From: Curvibacter sp. AEP1-3
GTDB lineage: Bacteria; Pseudomonadota; Gammaproteobacteria; Burkholderiales; Burkholderiaceae_C
Reading direction: 5' to 3'
Assembly (NCBI RefSeq): GCF_002163715.1
Contig: NZ_CP015698.1
Span: forward strand, 4,167,674 to 4,231,673
Length of the DNA stretch: 64,000 nt
A model generated the notes under the pieces. The model saw nothing but the letters and a program-made list of their open reading frames with translations, was not told where the DNA came from and searched no databases. Position numbers and translations under genes: made by a program. Positions 56,131-64,000 of the stretch are shown here, one piece after another. Position 1 is the stretch's first letter. Each line of letters starts with the position of its first letter.

Positions 56131-57689
56131 GCGCCCCAATTGCCTCAGCCCACACGGTCCGACTGATTCTGGGGGATCAGCTCAACCCGCAACACAGCTG
56201 GTTTGCAGCGGTTGACCCGCAGGTGGTGTATTTAATGATGGAAGTCCGCCAGGAGACGGACTATGTGCTTCACCACGCCCAAAAAGTTATCTCTATCTTT
56301 GCCGCCATGCGCGCCATGGTCGCCCAGCTCAGGGCGGATAGCCATCGCGTGCACTACATCTCCATTAGTGAGCCGGAAAGTGAAAACGCGTTGGTGGAAA
56401 ACATCGCGAAGTTAGTCCAATCATTGGCTGCAACGCATTTTGAATACCAGGAGCCGGATGAGTGGCGTCTGGACGCATTGCTCCGTGAATACGCCGCCAT
56501 GGCCGATGCCTCCGGCACCCATGCCAGCCGCATGGTATCGAGCGAGCATTTCTTTACCGGACGGCTGGAGACGAAGCAGATGTTCAAACCCGGTAAACGA
56601 TGGCTCATGGAAACCATGTACCGCCAGATGCGCGTGGGCCACCGGGTGTTGCTGGATTCTGATGGTGAGCCTGAGGGCGGCCAGTGGAACTTCGATGCGG
56701 AAAATCGAAAAGCCTGGAAAGGTGATCCCGTTGAGCCGATCGATTTCAGGCCCAACCATGACCACGGCTTACTTTGGAAAGAGATTCAGGCGGCGGGGGT
56801 AAAGACCTTTGGTCTTCCGGCGGCGAACGCTATCCGCTGGCCCGTGGACCGGGTTGAGGCACTGCAGCAACTGGAGGCGTTCATCGCCCATGCATTGCCG
56901 CATTTCGGTGACTACCAGGATGCCATGAGCCGGGAAGCCAAAAGGCTGTTTCACTCGATGCTGTCTTTTGCGCTGAACACCAAAATGCTGTCACCGCGTG
57001 AAGTGGTAGGGCGTGTGGAGTCAGCTTGGCGATCCCGTGGGGTGCCTCTCCCTGCGGCCGAAGGGTTTATCAGGCAGATACTCGGTTGGCGCGAGTACGT
57101 ACGCGGCGTGTATTGGGCGCAGATGCCGGGTTACGAATCCAACAATTTTCTGGAACACAGTGCCGATTTGCCCGAGTGGTTCTGGACGGGCAAGACGCAC
57201 ATGGCGTGCATGTCAGCCGCTATCACCCAGTCCTTGGAAATGGCCCATGCACACCACATACAGCGGCTCATGGTCATCGGCAACTTTGCTTTGCTGGCCG
57301 GCTTGAATCCGCAGGCCTTGCACGCGTGGTATTTGGGCATTTACATCGATGCCTTTGAGTGGGTAGAGTTGCCCAACACCGTGGGCATGAGCCAGTTTGC
57401 TGACGGCGGTGGGCTGGCCACCAAGCCTTACGTTTCCAGCGCCGCCTACATCGACCGCATGGGGGACTATTGCTCCGGGTGCCGGTACAACAAAAAGCTC
57501 AAAACTGGCCCGGATGCTTGCCCGTTCAATGCGCTTTACTGGGAGTTTTACGAGCGACACACGCCCAAGCTCGGGCACAACGCCCGTATCGGGATGGCCT
57601 ACCAACAGTTGAAGAAAATGGACCCGGCGACCAAAGAAGTCCTGATGGAAAAGGCCCGCGAACTCCGGGCAGACCTGAACCGGCTTTAG
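56127..57689 (+). CDS. phrB: FeS-BCP photolyase (PhrB-like, prokaryotic 6-4 photolyase)
   Basis: Protein of 520 aa. N-terminus VRLILGDQLNPQHSWF matches the photolyase-related (DPRP) family. The FAD region includes FIRQILGWREYVRGVYW and LNPQALHAWYLGIYIDAFEWVELPNT. Four cysteines for a [4Fe-4S] cluster are visible: C in HMACMSAA, the pair in YCSGC, and DACPF. Agrobacterium PhrB of this class repairs 6-4 photoproducts and uses a ribolumazine antenna. ATG overlaps the DASH stop. Confidence 0.92.
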   Translation: MSAPIASAHTVRLILGDQLNPQHSWFAAVDPQVVYLMMEVRQETDYVLHHAQKVISIFAAMRAMVAQLRADSHRVHYISISEPESENALVENIAKLVQSLAATHFEYQEPDEWRLDALLREYAAMADASGTHASRMVSSEHFFTGRLETKQMFKPGKRWLMETMYRQMRVGHRVLLDSDGEPEGGQWNFDAENRKAWKGDPVEPIDFRPNHDHGLLWKEIQAAGVKTFGLPAANAIRWPVDRVEALQQLEAFIAHALPHFGDYQDAMSREAKRLFHSMLSFALNTKMLSPREVVGRVESAWRSRGVPLPAAEGFIRQILGWREYVRGVYWAQMPGYESNNFLEHSADLPEWFWTGKTHMACMSAAITQSLEMAHAHHIQRLMVIGNFALLAGLNPQALHAWYLGIYIDAFEWVELPNTVGMSQFADGGGLATKPYVSSAAYIDRMGDYCSGCRYNKKLKTGPDACPFNALYWEFYERHTPKLGHNARIGMAYQQLKKMDPATKEVLMEKARELRADLNRL

Positions 57690-57698
57690 TCGCTTCTC

Positions 57699-58394
57699 CT
57701 ATTGGAGCTTGTCCATCCGGCTGTCCAAGGGGCTCACAAACGAGTTCAGCTCCCAGCCGGATGCGAGGCGGCTTTCCTGAAACTCTCCGCTGGAGAGGGG
57801 TGTGAATCCTGAGGTACTGCCCTCGGCGGATTTGCTCTGGCGTCTGCGGGTCACTGCGGCCTGCAAATGTTCGCGAACGTTCTGGAAACGGGTATCCAGT
57901 TGCTTGTCGTTGGCGACCATCGCAGCATGCTCACCCAGAAACGCCGTGCGGATTTGGGTCAGGTGGGGGAGGTTGTCCGGATCTACCACCCAGTAACGCA
58001 CATTGCATTGCTCCAGCAGGGTGTGCTTGAGGGTCTGGTTCCCTAGGGACAAGCCGCCGGGGCCCGGCACATCGACACAGCCGATGACTTTCCCGTCCAG
58101 CCCGCATACGGTAAAGGTGCAGTAGACGCCATTGAGCAGCTTGTACCAATGCGTGGCTTCTGTTTGCTGGGAGGGAACGGTAAACCGGGTCACTGGCAGC
58201 TTGACCAGCACCTGCTGGTCAAACATCACTTTGGTCAGCCAGAGCCACACCTTGCGCTCGCGGCTATTGACCATGGGGCGCACCTTCAGCGGCCAGACAG
58301 ACGGGATCCGGCGCCGTTGCCTCTGCAGGTAACGGTTGCGCCAATAGGCGGCTGCGATGCCGACTATCAACCCGCCCAAAAAATAAAGGAACAT
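57699..58394 (-). CDS. DUF2726 domain protein
   Basis: Protein of 231 aa with an N-terminal membrane helix (FLYFLGGLIVGIAAAYW), then a nuclease-like alpha/beta domain: VNSRERKVWLWLTKVM, VLVKLPVTRF, TFTVCGLDGKVIGCVDVPG and LEQCNVRYWVVDPDNLPHL. This is the DUF2726 pattern. A Ser/Arg-rich tail follows. It converges with the photolyase operon, with a 9-base gap. Function unknown. Confidence 0.78.
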   Translation of the reverse strand: MFLYFLGGLIVGIAAAYWRNRYLQRQRRRIPSVWPLKVRPMVNSRERKVWLWLTKVMFDQQVLVKLPVTRFTVPSQQTEATHWYKLLNGVYCTFTVCGLDGKVIGCVDVPGPGGLSLGNQTLKHTLLEQCNVRYWVVDPDNLPHLTQIRTAFLGEHAAMVANDKQLDTRFQNVREHLQAAVTRRRQSKSAEGSTSGFTPLSSGEFQESRLASGWELNSFVSPLDSRMDKLQ

Positions 58395-58527
58395 GACTTC
58401 ACCCTGAATGTGAGGCTTTCTGTGAAGCCTTTAGTGCTTGCAAAAGTTTATCCGTCTTTTGCAATCCCCGCTATCGGTCCGAAAGAGGGGGGAGTGGGTG
58501 AGCCAGACTATTGACTAGCCGCTTCAA

Positions 58528-60057
58528 TTAGCCTTGGTAAATATGCTCGACATCGGCCCGGTGCGATAGCAGCACGCTGACCAGCATCGGGTCAAAATGG
58601 GTGCCGGCCCCTTGTCGCAGATAGTCCAGCGCAGTGCTGAGTTCCCAAGCGGGTTTGTAGCTGCTGGGGCTCACAAGCGAGTCAAGCACGTCTGCGATTG
58701 CAGAAATGCGCCCCACCAGGCTGATGGCGTCCCCTTTGAGGCCGGCGGGGTAGCCGCTGCCATCCCAGCGTTCATGGTGCTCGCTGGCGATGAGGGCGCC
58801 AAGTGCATGCACCCGGGAGGCGGATCGCGAGAGGAGCAAGTGTCCCTCGCTGGAATGGGTGCGCATGACGTTCCATTCTTCATCTGTCAGCGGCCCGGCT
58901 TTGGTCAGGATCTGGTCGGGGATGCAGGCTTTGCCGACATCGTGCAGGGTGGCAGCGGTGCGGATCAGTTCTGCTTCTGCTTCATTGCTGCCAGTGAGCT
59001 TGGCTAACAATGCGGCAATCGCTCCAACCCGCTCCAGGTGCCGTGACGATGCGCTGTCACGCCGCTCGATGGCGTTGCCCAACACCGAAATGGTGTCCCG
59101 TTGGGTGCTTTCGGTTTCTTCCCGTAGCAAAAGGCTGTCATACGTAATGGCGACATTGCGGGAGAAAAGCTCCAGCAATTCACGGGCTTGGCTGTTGATG
59201 GGGTCAGGGAACTCCATGTAAATGAGGCTCTCGCTGCCGGCCTTGGTGCAAAAATAGCCGGCGTAAAACCGCTCCCCATGGCGGCTGGCTTTGGCGGAGA
59301 GGGACTCCCGGATGGCGGTTTGCACCGCCACCGGCAAGTTGGCGACCTGGTCATCGACCATCAAACGGGAGTAGGCATCGGTAACAGCCAGTACTTTGAG
59401 CTGACCGTGTGCAGCATTGGCGGTGTAAGCCGATACTCTGCTGGCGCACAGCCCTTCGCCATTGAGGCCCAGGAGGGAGTTGAGTTGTGCCAACACGGCG
59501 GAAGCAAAACTGCGCAGGTTGTTGGAGTCGCATACCTCGCAAATCGCTTCAATCGAGCGGATCAGGCCCAAGCGAGCATTTTCAATGCGCATCAAATCCC
59601 GGTAAGCCCGCAAGCCGGCATAAAACACGGTGATCAGCTTGCGGCGGGTGAGGTCTGTTTTTTCCTTGTAATCGTTGATGTCGTAATCGCGGATTACTTG
59701 TTCTTCGGGCGCCTGCCCGGGTTGACCGGTGCGCAGCACAATGCGCACATTAAGGTTGCCCAGGTCTTCACGGATGTACTTGGCCAGATCCAGCCCGGCA
59801 TGCTCGGACTCCATGACCACATCCAGCAGAATCAACGCGATGTCGTTGCGCTGGGCCAGCAAAGCCCGGGCTTCGGCAGCGCTGTAGCAGTGGGTGAACT
59901 GCAAACCGCGGCCGTCCATCTCAAAGTCCGACATCACCAGCTTGGTCACTTCATGCACGGCCGGCTCATCGTCCACCACCAAAACCTGCCATGGAGCAGC
60001 TGCCTTGGTTTGAACGTCTGCCTCTAGCTCGTCACTGAACACCAAATCGTCGGTCAT
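58528..60057 (-). CDS. response regulator with DUF3369 and HD-GYP domains
   Basis: Protein of about 509 aa: receiver domain (residues about 25-145; phospho-Asp in IALILLDVVMES), DUF3369 (about 160-310) and an HD-GYP phosphodiesterase domain (HDVGKACIPDQIL, HHERWDGSGYPAGLKG, ISAIADVLDSL). It should hydrolyse cyclic-di-GMP under control of a sensor kinase. The nearest kinase in the window is 43 kb away, so the partner is unknown. Start at ATG 60057; a TTG at 60090 is an alternative. Confidence 0.92.
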   Translation of the reverse strand: MTDDLVFSDELEADVQTKAAAPWQVLVVDDEPAVHEVTKLVMSDFEMDGRGLQFTHCYSAAEARALLAQRNDIALILLDVVMESEHAGLDLAKYIREDLGNLNVRIVLRTGQPGQAPEEQVIRDYDINDYKEKTDLTRRKLITVFYAGLRAYRDLMRIENARLGLIRSIEAICEVCDSNNLRSFASAVLAQLNSLLGLNGEGLCASRVSAYTANAAHGQLKVLAVTDAYSRLMVDDQVANLPVAVQTAIRESLSAKASRHGERFYAGYFCTKAGSESLIYMEFPDPINSQARELLELFSRNVAITYDSLLLREETESTQRDTISVLGNAIERRDSASSRHLERVGAIAALLAKLTGSNEAEAELIRTAATLHDVGKACIPDQILTKAGPLTDEEWNVMRTHSSEGHLLLSRSASRVHALGALIASEHHERWDGSGYPAGLKGDAISLVGRISAIADVLDSLVSPSSYKPAWELSTALDYLRQGAGTHFDPMLVSVLLSHRADVEHIYQG

Positions 60058-60121
60058 GGCACAGATTCCGGTTGGAAGGGTAGGCTTCAAGTCTAGCGGA
60101 AGTCACTGCGATACTACGGTT

Positions 60122-60871
60122 ATGCAGCTTCAGGAAATACTCTATACCCAAGGTTTCGGCACGCGCCGTGTGTGTGCAGGATTGATTCAGCAGGGTCTGG
60201 TTCAGGTTTTTATGCCCAATGAGGGTCCAGCGCCCGTTACCATTGCGCAAGCAGCTACTGAATTTGTAGCGGAAGGCTTGCGTTTCAGGGTGCAGGGTGT
60301 GGACTGGCCCTACGCCGAGCGGGCCTACTTGATGCTCCACAAGCCCGCTGGTACCGAGTGTTCGCAAAAGCCTTCCACTTACCCCAGCATTTACACCCTT
60401 TTGCCCAGCCCATTGCGCCTGCGTCCTCAGAAAGCGGCGGTGCAGGGCGTGCAAGCCGTGGGGCGGCTGGACCAGGACACCACCGGCATGCTGTTGCTCA
60501 CCGATGACGGCAAATTCATCCACCGCATGAGCTCACCCAAGCACCATGTGCCCAAGGTGTACGAGGTGACGGTGAAGCACCCTCTGGATGTCAAGCAGGT
60601 CAATAAACTTCTGAGTGGCGTGGTGCTGGACGATGACCCCAAACCGGTCCGTGCAGCAGCCTGCGAAGCGGTGAGCGAATTTCACTTGCGCCTGACCCTG
60701 ACTGAGGGCAAATACCACCAGGTCAAGCGCATGCTGGCAGCTGTCAGCAACCGTGTGGAAGGTTTGCACCGGTCCCGGATTGGCGGGGTGTCCTTGCCCG
60801 ACGACCTGGCTCCGGGCCAATGGCGCTGGCTGAGTGCGGAGGAAATTGCCGCCGTGCAATCCAAGGAGTAA
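60122..60871 (+). CDS. rsuA: 16S rRNA pseudouridine synthase, RsuA family
   Basis: Protein of 249 aa with an S4-like N-terminal part (LQEILYTQGFGTRRVCAGLIQQGLVQV) and a catalytic domain with VGRLDQDTTGMLLLTDDG (active Asp), KVYEVTV and EGKYHQVKRMLAAV. This fits pseudouridine 516 synthesis in 16S rRNA. Residues about 36-50 (APVTIAQAATEFVA), in the linker after the S4 part, are encoded by a probable dispersed-repeat copy. Confidence 0.9.
   Translation: MQLQEILYTQGFGTRRVCAGLIQQGLVQVFMPNEGPAPVTIAQAATEFVAEGLRFRVQGVDWPYAERAYLMLHKPAGTECSQKPSTYPSIYTLLPSPLRLRPQKAAVQGVQAVGRLDQDTTGMLLLTDDGKFIHRMSSPKHHVPKVYEVTVKHPLDVKQVNKLLSGVVLDDDPKPVRAAACEAVSEFHLRLTLTEGKYHQVKRMLAAVSNRVEGLHRSRIGGVSLPDDLAPGQWRWLSAEEIAAVQSKE
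60228..60271 (+). repeat. intragenic copy of the dispersed element (in rsuA)
   Basis: CAGCGCCCGTTACCATTGCG, CAAGCAGCTACTGAA and TTTGTAGC align without gaps to copy 3 at about 28 of 44 positions, with the AGCAGCTA core and the -TGTAGC/-TTGTAGC end conserved. In frame with the gene. Confidence 0.6.
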
Positions 60872-60875
60872 GCCC

Positions 60876-61736
60876 ATGAATGCCGTCCTGGATGCCTTCT
60901 GGCGATCGCTGGTGTACTGCTTGCACCCCAAGGTCATGCTGTGGTCGCTACTGCCCCTGGTGCTGATGGTGGGCGTAACCGCCGGCCTAGGCTACTTTTA
61001 CCTGGACGGCTTGCTGGCCTGGGTGACCCAGTTGCTCGAATCCATGGACTGGCTGCAAATCATGTGGGGCTGGCTGGAGTCGGTGGGGGCTGGAAAACTC
61101 AAAACCGTGCTGGTTCCCCTGATCGTGATCCTGATGCTCACCCCGCTGGTGCTGGTGGGCTGTCTGTTCGTGGTGGCCACGCTGATGGCACCCATGATCG
61201 TGCAATTGGTCGCAAAGCGCCGCTTCCCCACTTTGGAAAAGGCGGCCGGAGCCTCCTATTTCGCCAGCGTAGGTTGGGCTGCCATGTCTACCATCGTTGC
61301 CTTGCTTGCGCTGGTGCTGTCCATGCCGCTGTGGCTGGTGCCTCCCCTGGTGCTGATTTTGCCGCCACTGATCTGGGGCTGGTTGACCTGCCGCGTGATG
61401 GCGTTTGACGCCTTGGCAGACCATGCCAGCGCGGAGGAGCGCCGTGAAATTTTCAAGCGCCACCGCTGGTGGCTGTTGGGCATGGGCGTGGTCACCGGGT
61501 ACATGGGCGCTGCGCCCAGCCTGGTGTGGTCTCTGGGCTTCATGGCAGTGGCGCTGGCGCCGTTTCTGGTGCCGCTGTCCATCTGGTTGTACACCCTCAT
61601 TTTTGCCTTCTCGTCACTCTGGTTTTCCCACTATGGACTGAGTGCCTTGCAGAACCTGCGGGCCCAGCGCTCGCCCGATACCGCTACCACGCAAATGCCC
61701 TTGGTGGTGGACACCGTGGATATGGAGCTTTTATGA
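60876..61736 (+). CDS. EI24 domain (CysZ-like) membrane protein
   Basis: Protein of 286 aa with about five to six helices; start at ATG 60876 with AAGGAG 7 bases upstream. The N-terminal LDAFWRSLVYCLHPKVMLWSLLPL and central ALVLSMPLWLVPPLVLILPPLIWGWLTCRVMAFDALADHAS match the EI24/CysZ-like group of bacterial membrane proteins. The substrate is unknown. Overlaps the next gene by ATGA. Confidence 0.83.
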   Translation: MNAVLDAFWRSLVYCLHPKVMLWSLLPLVLMVGVTAGLGYFYLDGLLAWVTQLLESMDWLQIMWGWLESVGAGKLKTVLVPLIVILMLTPLVLVGCLFVVATLMAPMIVQLVAKRRFPTLEKAAGASYFASVGWAAMSTIVALLALVLSMPLWLVPPLVLILPPLIWGWLTCRVMAFDALADHASAEERREIFKRHRWWLLGMGVVTGYMGAAPSLVWSLGFMAVALAPFLVPLSIWLYTLIFAFSSLWFSHYGLSALQNLRAQRSPDTATTQMPLVVDTVDMELL

Positions 61737-62539
61737 AATTCGGCGTCATCATCATCGGGGACGAGATCCTCTCCGGCAAGCGCGCCGACAAGCATTTGTC
61801 CAAAGCCATTGAACTGCTGGGCGCGCGTGGCTTGCCTCTGGCCTATGCGCACTACGTGGGGGATGACCCCGAGCGCATCACAGCGACATTGGCCGCGGCA
61901 TTCGCCTCCGGCGACACCGTGTTCTCTTTTGGTGGAATCGGCGCGACGCCGGATGACCACACCCGCCAATGTGCAGCCAACGCACTCGGCAAAAGTCTGG
62001 CGCTTAGTGAAGCGGCCCGCGCCCTGATCATGGAACGCATGCAGGACGTGGCCCGTGAGCAAGGTACCGCCTTTGAGCCTGAGCGCCCGGACAATGTGCA
62101 CCGCCTGCAGATGGGCATGTTTCCCGCCGGGTCGGCCATCATTCCCAACCCGTACAACAAGATTCCCGGCTTCAGCCATCCGGGCACGGGGCAGGGGGCT
62201 GTCCACTTTGTGCCGGGCTTTCCTGTGATGGCCTGGCCCATGGTCGAGTGGGTGCTCGATACCCATTGCAGTGCATGGTTCCAAACCGATGCCTGGCGCG
62301 AGCAGTCGGTCATCGTGTTTGGCGCCATGGAGTCTTTGCTAACCCCGCTCATGGAGCAGTTGGAGCAGCAGCACCCGGTGAAGGTGTTCAGCCTGCCCAG
62401 CGTGGATCACCCGCAGTACGGCAAGCATATTGAGCTGGGGGTGAAAGGTCGCCCGCAGGATCTACCCGCCGCCTATGCGCAGATGTTGGAGGGCCTGCGA
62501 AAACTGGAAATGCCTTTAGGCCCCGAATTGGTGCGTTAA
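61733..62539 (+). CDS. CinA-like molybdopterin-binding domain protein
   Basis: Protein of 268 aa starting MKFGVIIIGDEILSGKRADKHLSKAIELL and including SFGGIGATPDDHTRQCAANAL, the MoCF-biosynthesis/CinA N-terminal fold. The C-terminal nicotinamide-mononucleotide deamidase domain of full CinA is absent. Frame starts inside the end of the EI24 gene (ATGA). Biochemical role uncertain. Confidence 0.88.
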   Translation: MKFGVIIIGDEILSGKRADKHLSKAIELLGARGLPLAYAHYVGDDPERITATLAAAFASGDTVFSFGGIGATPDDHTRQCAANALGKSLALSEAARALIMERMQDVAREQGTAFEPERPDNVHRLQMGMFPAGSAIIPNPYNKIPGFSHPGTGQGAVHFVPGFPVMAWPMVEWVLDTHCSAWFQTDAWREQSVIVFGAMESLLTPLMEQLEQQHPVKVFSLPSVDHPQYGKHIELGVKGRPQDLPAAYAQMLEGLRKLEMPLGPELVR

Positions 62540-62765
62540 TCAATCCGCATTGTTTTGGTGCGTATTTTGATATGCACGTTTTCGGTGCGTGCGAGTTGCT
62601 AATCGGGGCTCCAGGCAGTTTCTTTGTTCTGGCAGGGGTGCAAAAGCACGTTTTAAGGATGCAAAATAGAGCGGTTTGTCGAATTTGCTTTGGTGCGTGC
62701 TTTGGCACAAAAGCTGCATTAACAGCAGGGCAAATCTTTTTACAACCGTGCAACAGGAGTATTTG
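62540..62765 (+). promoter_or_regulatory. glnA upstream region with sigma-54 promoter and GGTGC half-sites
   Basis: TGGCACAAAAGCTGCA at 62703-62718 matches the sigma-54 consensus, with GG and GC correctly spaced, about 48 bases before the glnA ATG. Upstream, TTGGTGCG (62554 region), CGGTGCGTGCG (about 62585) and TTTGGTGCGTGC (about 62690) resemble NtrC half-sites. Nitrogen control by NtrC/RpoN is inferred. RBS AGGAG at 62755. Confidence 0.8.
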
Positions 62766-64000
62766 ATGGCCAAGACCGTCGCAGATGTGATGAAGATGGT
62801 GAAAGAGAACGAAGTCAAATTTGTTGACTTCCGTTTCACCGATACCCGTGGTAAGCAGCAGCACACCACTGTGCCTGTTTCGCATTTTGACGAAGACAAG
62901 TTCACCTCCGGCCACGCGTTCGACGGCTCCTCCATCGCCGGCTGGAAGGGAATCGAAGCTTCCGACATGTTGTTGATGCCCGATCCAGGCACAGCAAACA
63001 TCGATCCTTTCTTCGAAGAAACCACCCTGATCATGAACTGCGATGTGGTGGAACCTGCCGACGGCAAGTCCTACGATCGCGATCCACGTTCCATCGCCAA
63101 GCGCGCAGAAGCCTACTTGAAGGCTTCCGGCATGGGCGACACCGCTTACTTCGGTCCCGAGCCAGAATTCTTCTTGTTTGACGGCGTGCGTTGGTCCACA
63201 GATGCCAACAACACCTTCTACGAAATCGAAGAGTACGAAGCTCCCTGGAACACCGGTTCCAAGCTCGAAGGCGGCAACCGCGGTCACCGTCCCACCGTCA
63301 AGGGTGGCTACTTCCCCGTTCCTCCCGTTGACAGCACGCAAGACATGCGCGCTGAGATGTCCCTGATCCTCGAATCCCTGGGCATCCCGGTTGAAGTGTT
63401 CCACCACGAAGTGGCGGGCGCTGGCCAGAACGAAATCGGCACCAAGTTCTCCACTTTGGTTGAGCGCGCTGACTGGACCATGTTGCAAAAGTACGTGGTG
63501 CACAACGTGGCCAATGCTTACGGCAAGACAGCTACTTTCATGCCCAAGCCTTACCACGGTGACAACGGTTCCGGCATGCACGTGCACCAGTCCGTGTGGA
63601 AAGACGGCAAGAACCTGTTCGCCGGCGACGGCTATGCAGGTCTGTCTGACTTCGCGCTGTACTACATCGGCGGCATCATCAAGCACGCACGTGCCCTGAA
63701 CGCCATCACCAACCCAGGTACCAACAGCTACAAGCGCCTGGTTCCTCACTTCGAAGCTCCGGTCAAGTTGGCTTACTCTGCCAAGAACCGTTCCGCTTCC
63801 ATCCGTATTCCTTTCGTGGCGAACCCCAAGGGCCGTCGCGTGGAAGCACGTTTCCCCGATCCATTGATGAACCCGTACCTGGGCTTCGCAGCCTTGCTGA
63901 TGGCGGGTCTGGACGGCGTGGAAAACAAGATCCATCCCGGCGAAGCAGCCACCAAGGACCTCTACCATCTGCCTCCCGAGGAAGATGCAAAGGTGCCAAC
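62766..64000 (+). CDS. glnA: glutamine synthetase type I, 3'-truncated by window edge
   Basis: First 411 codons of a roughly 470-residue enzyme, [26 protein letters not shown] onward. Catalytic segments are [55 protein letters not shown] and [10 protein letters not shown]. The adenylylation site DLYHLPPE (Tyr) is just inside the edge, as in GlnA class I-beta. It makes glutamine from glutamate and ammonia. A sigma-54 promoter precedes it. Confidence 0.97.
   Translation, partial: MAKTVADVMKMVKENEVKFVDFRFTDTRGKQQHTTVPVSHFDEDKFTSGHAFDGSSIAGWKGIEASDMLLMPDPGTANIDPFFEETTLIMNCDVVEPADGKSYDRDPRSIAKRAEAYLKASGMGDTAYFGPEPEFFLFDGVRWSTDANNTFYEIEEYEAPWNTGSKLEGGNRGHRPTVKGGYFPVPPVDSTQDMRAEMSLILESLGIPVEVFHHEVAGAGQNEIGTKFSTLVERADWTMLQKYVVHNVANAYGKTATFMPKPYHGDNGSGMHVHQSVWKDGKNLFAGDGYAGLSDFALYYIGGIIKHARALNAITNPGTNSYKRLVPHFEAPVKLAYSAKNRSASIRIPFVANPKGRRVEARFPDPLMNPYLGFAALLMAGLDGVENKIHPGEAATKDLYHLPPEEDAKVP

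Noticed and set aside
1..64000. Search for tRNA/rRNA genes, CRISPR arrays, transposases, integrases and attachment sites
   Set aside because: Apart from the tmRNA, no cloverleaf with a T-arm and CCA, no regularly spaced repeats and no recombinase motifs were seen. By-eye reading could still miss a tRNA.

Overview
The window is a gene-dense, high-GC chromosomal segment. It most resembles a betaproteobacterium of the order Burkholderiales, probably family Comamonadaceae (Rhodoferax-like). The signs are a fused aroA-cmk gene, the gene order gyrA-serC-pheA-tyrA-aroA/cmk-rpsA-ihfB-lapA-lapB-hldE1-hldD, a tmRNA with the tag ANDERFALAA, and many Tat-exported or TRAP-type nutrient proteins. I saw no insertion sequence, prophage, CRISPR array, tRNA or rRNA. 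No gene-free stretch exceeds about 250 bases. The first gene (polA) is cut by the left edge and the last (glnA) by the right edge.

Layout. 1-6.2 kb: polA, a chemoreceptor, a Tat-exported dienelactone hydrolase, a His-rich ZIP transporter and a hypothetical gene. 6.25-13.0 kb: a TetR-regulated tripartite RND efflux operon with a perfect palindromic operator; a 27-codon leader ORF and a Shine-Dalgarno-masking hairpin precede the pump gene. 12.97-13.72 kb: a yybP-ykoY-type (Mn2+) riboswitch ahead of a GDT1/TMEM165-family exporter. 13.7-21.3 kb: a CHASE/PAS histidine kinase, a sulfurtransferase, an ECF42-type sigma factor with its DGPF/YCII partner, an EamA transporter and a Rieske oxygenase. 21.5-24.7 kb: xseB-ispA-dxs (isoprenoid precursors). 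24.8-28.8 kb: a TakP-type TRAP transporter in two convergent pieces. 28.9-34.7 kb: nhaD, crcB, a ComEA-like protein, then heptose and LPS-assembly genes and ihfB. 34.8-44.4 kb: rpsA, aroA-cmk, tyrA, pheA, serC and gyrA, all leftward. 44.7-48 kb: an OmpA-like protein, ubiG, gph, tmRNA and arfB. 48-53 kb: a sugar ABC transporter locus of the frc (fructose) type split into two divergent arms, with a PfkB kinase, an RbsD/FucU protein and a transaldolase-like aldolase. 53-57.7 kb: three different photolyase/cryptochrome flavoproteins plus a DUF2256 mini-protein, joined by ATGA overlaps. 57.7-64 kb: a DUF2726 protein, an HD-GYP response regulator, a 16S rRNA pseudouridine synthase, an EI24-type membrane protein, a CinA-like protein, and glnA behind a sigma-54 promoter.

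The most unusual pattern is a dispersed element of about 42-55 bp with the core TGCGCGAGCAGCTA. Five copies lie between genes. Three or four further copies lie inside open reading frames: nodT-type, rsuA and polA, with weaker cases in the RND adaptor and aroA. One intergenic copy also forms the C-terminus and stop codon of crcB. The second stand-out is the light-dependent repair operon. All calls come from reading the sequence and recalled family knowledge; no database search was run.
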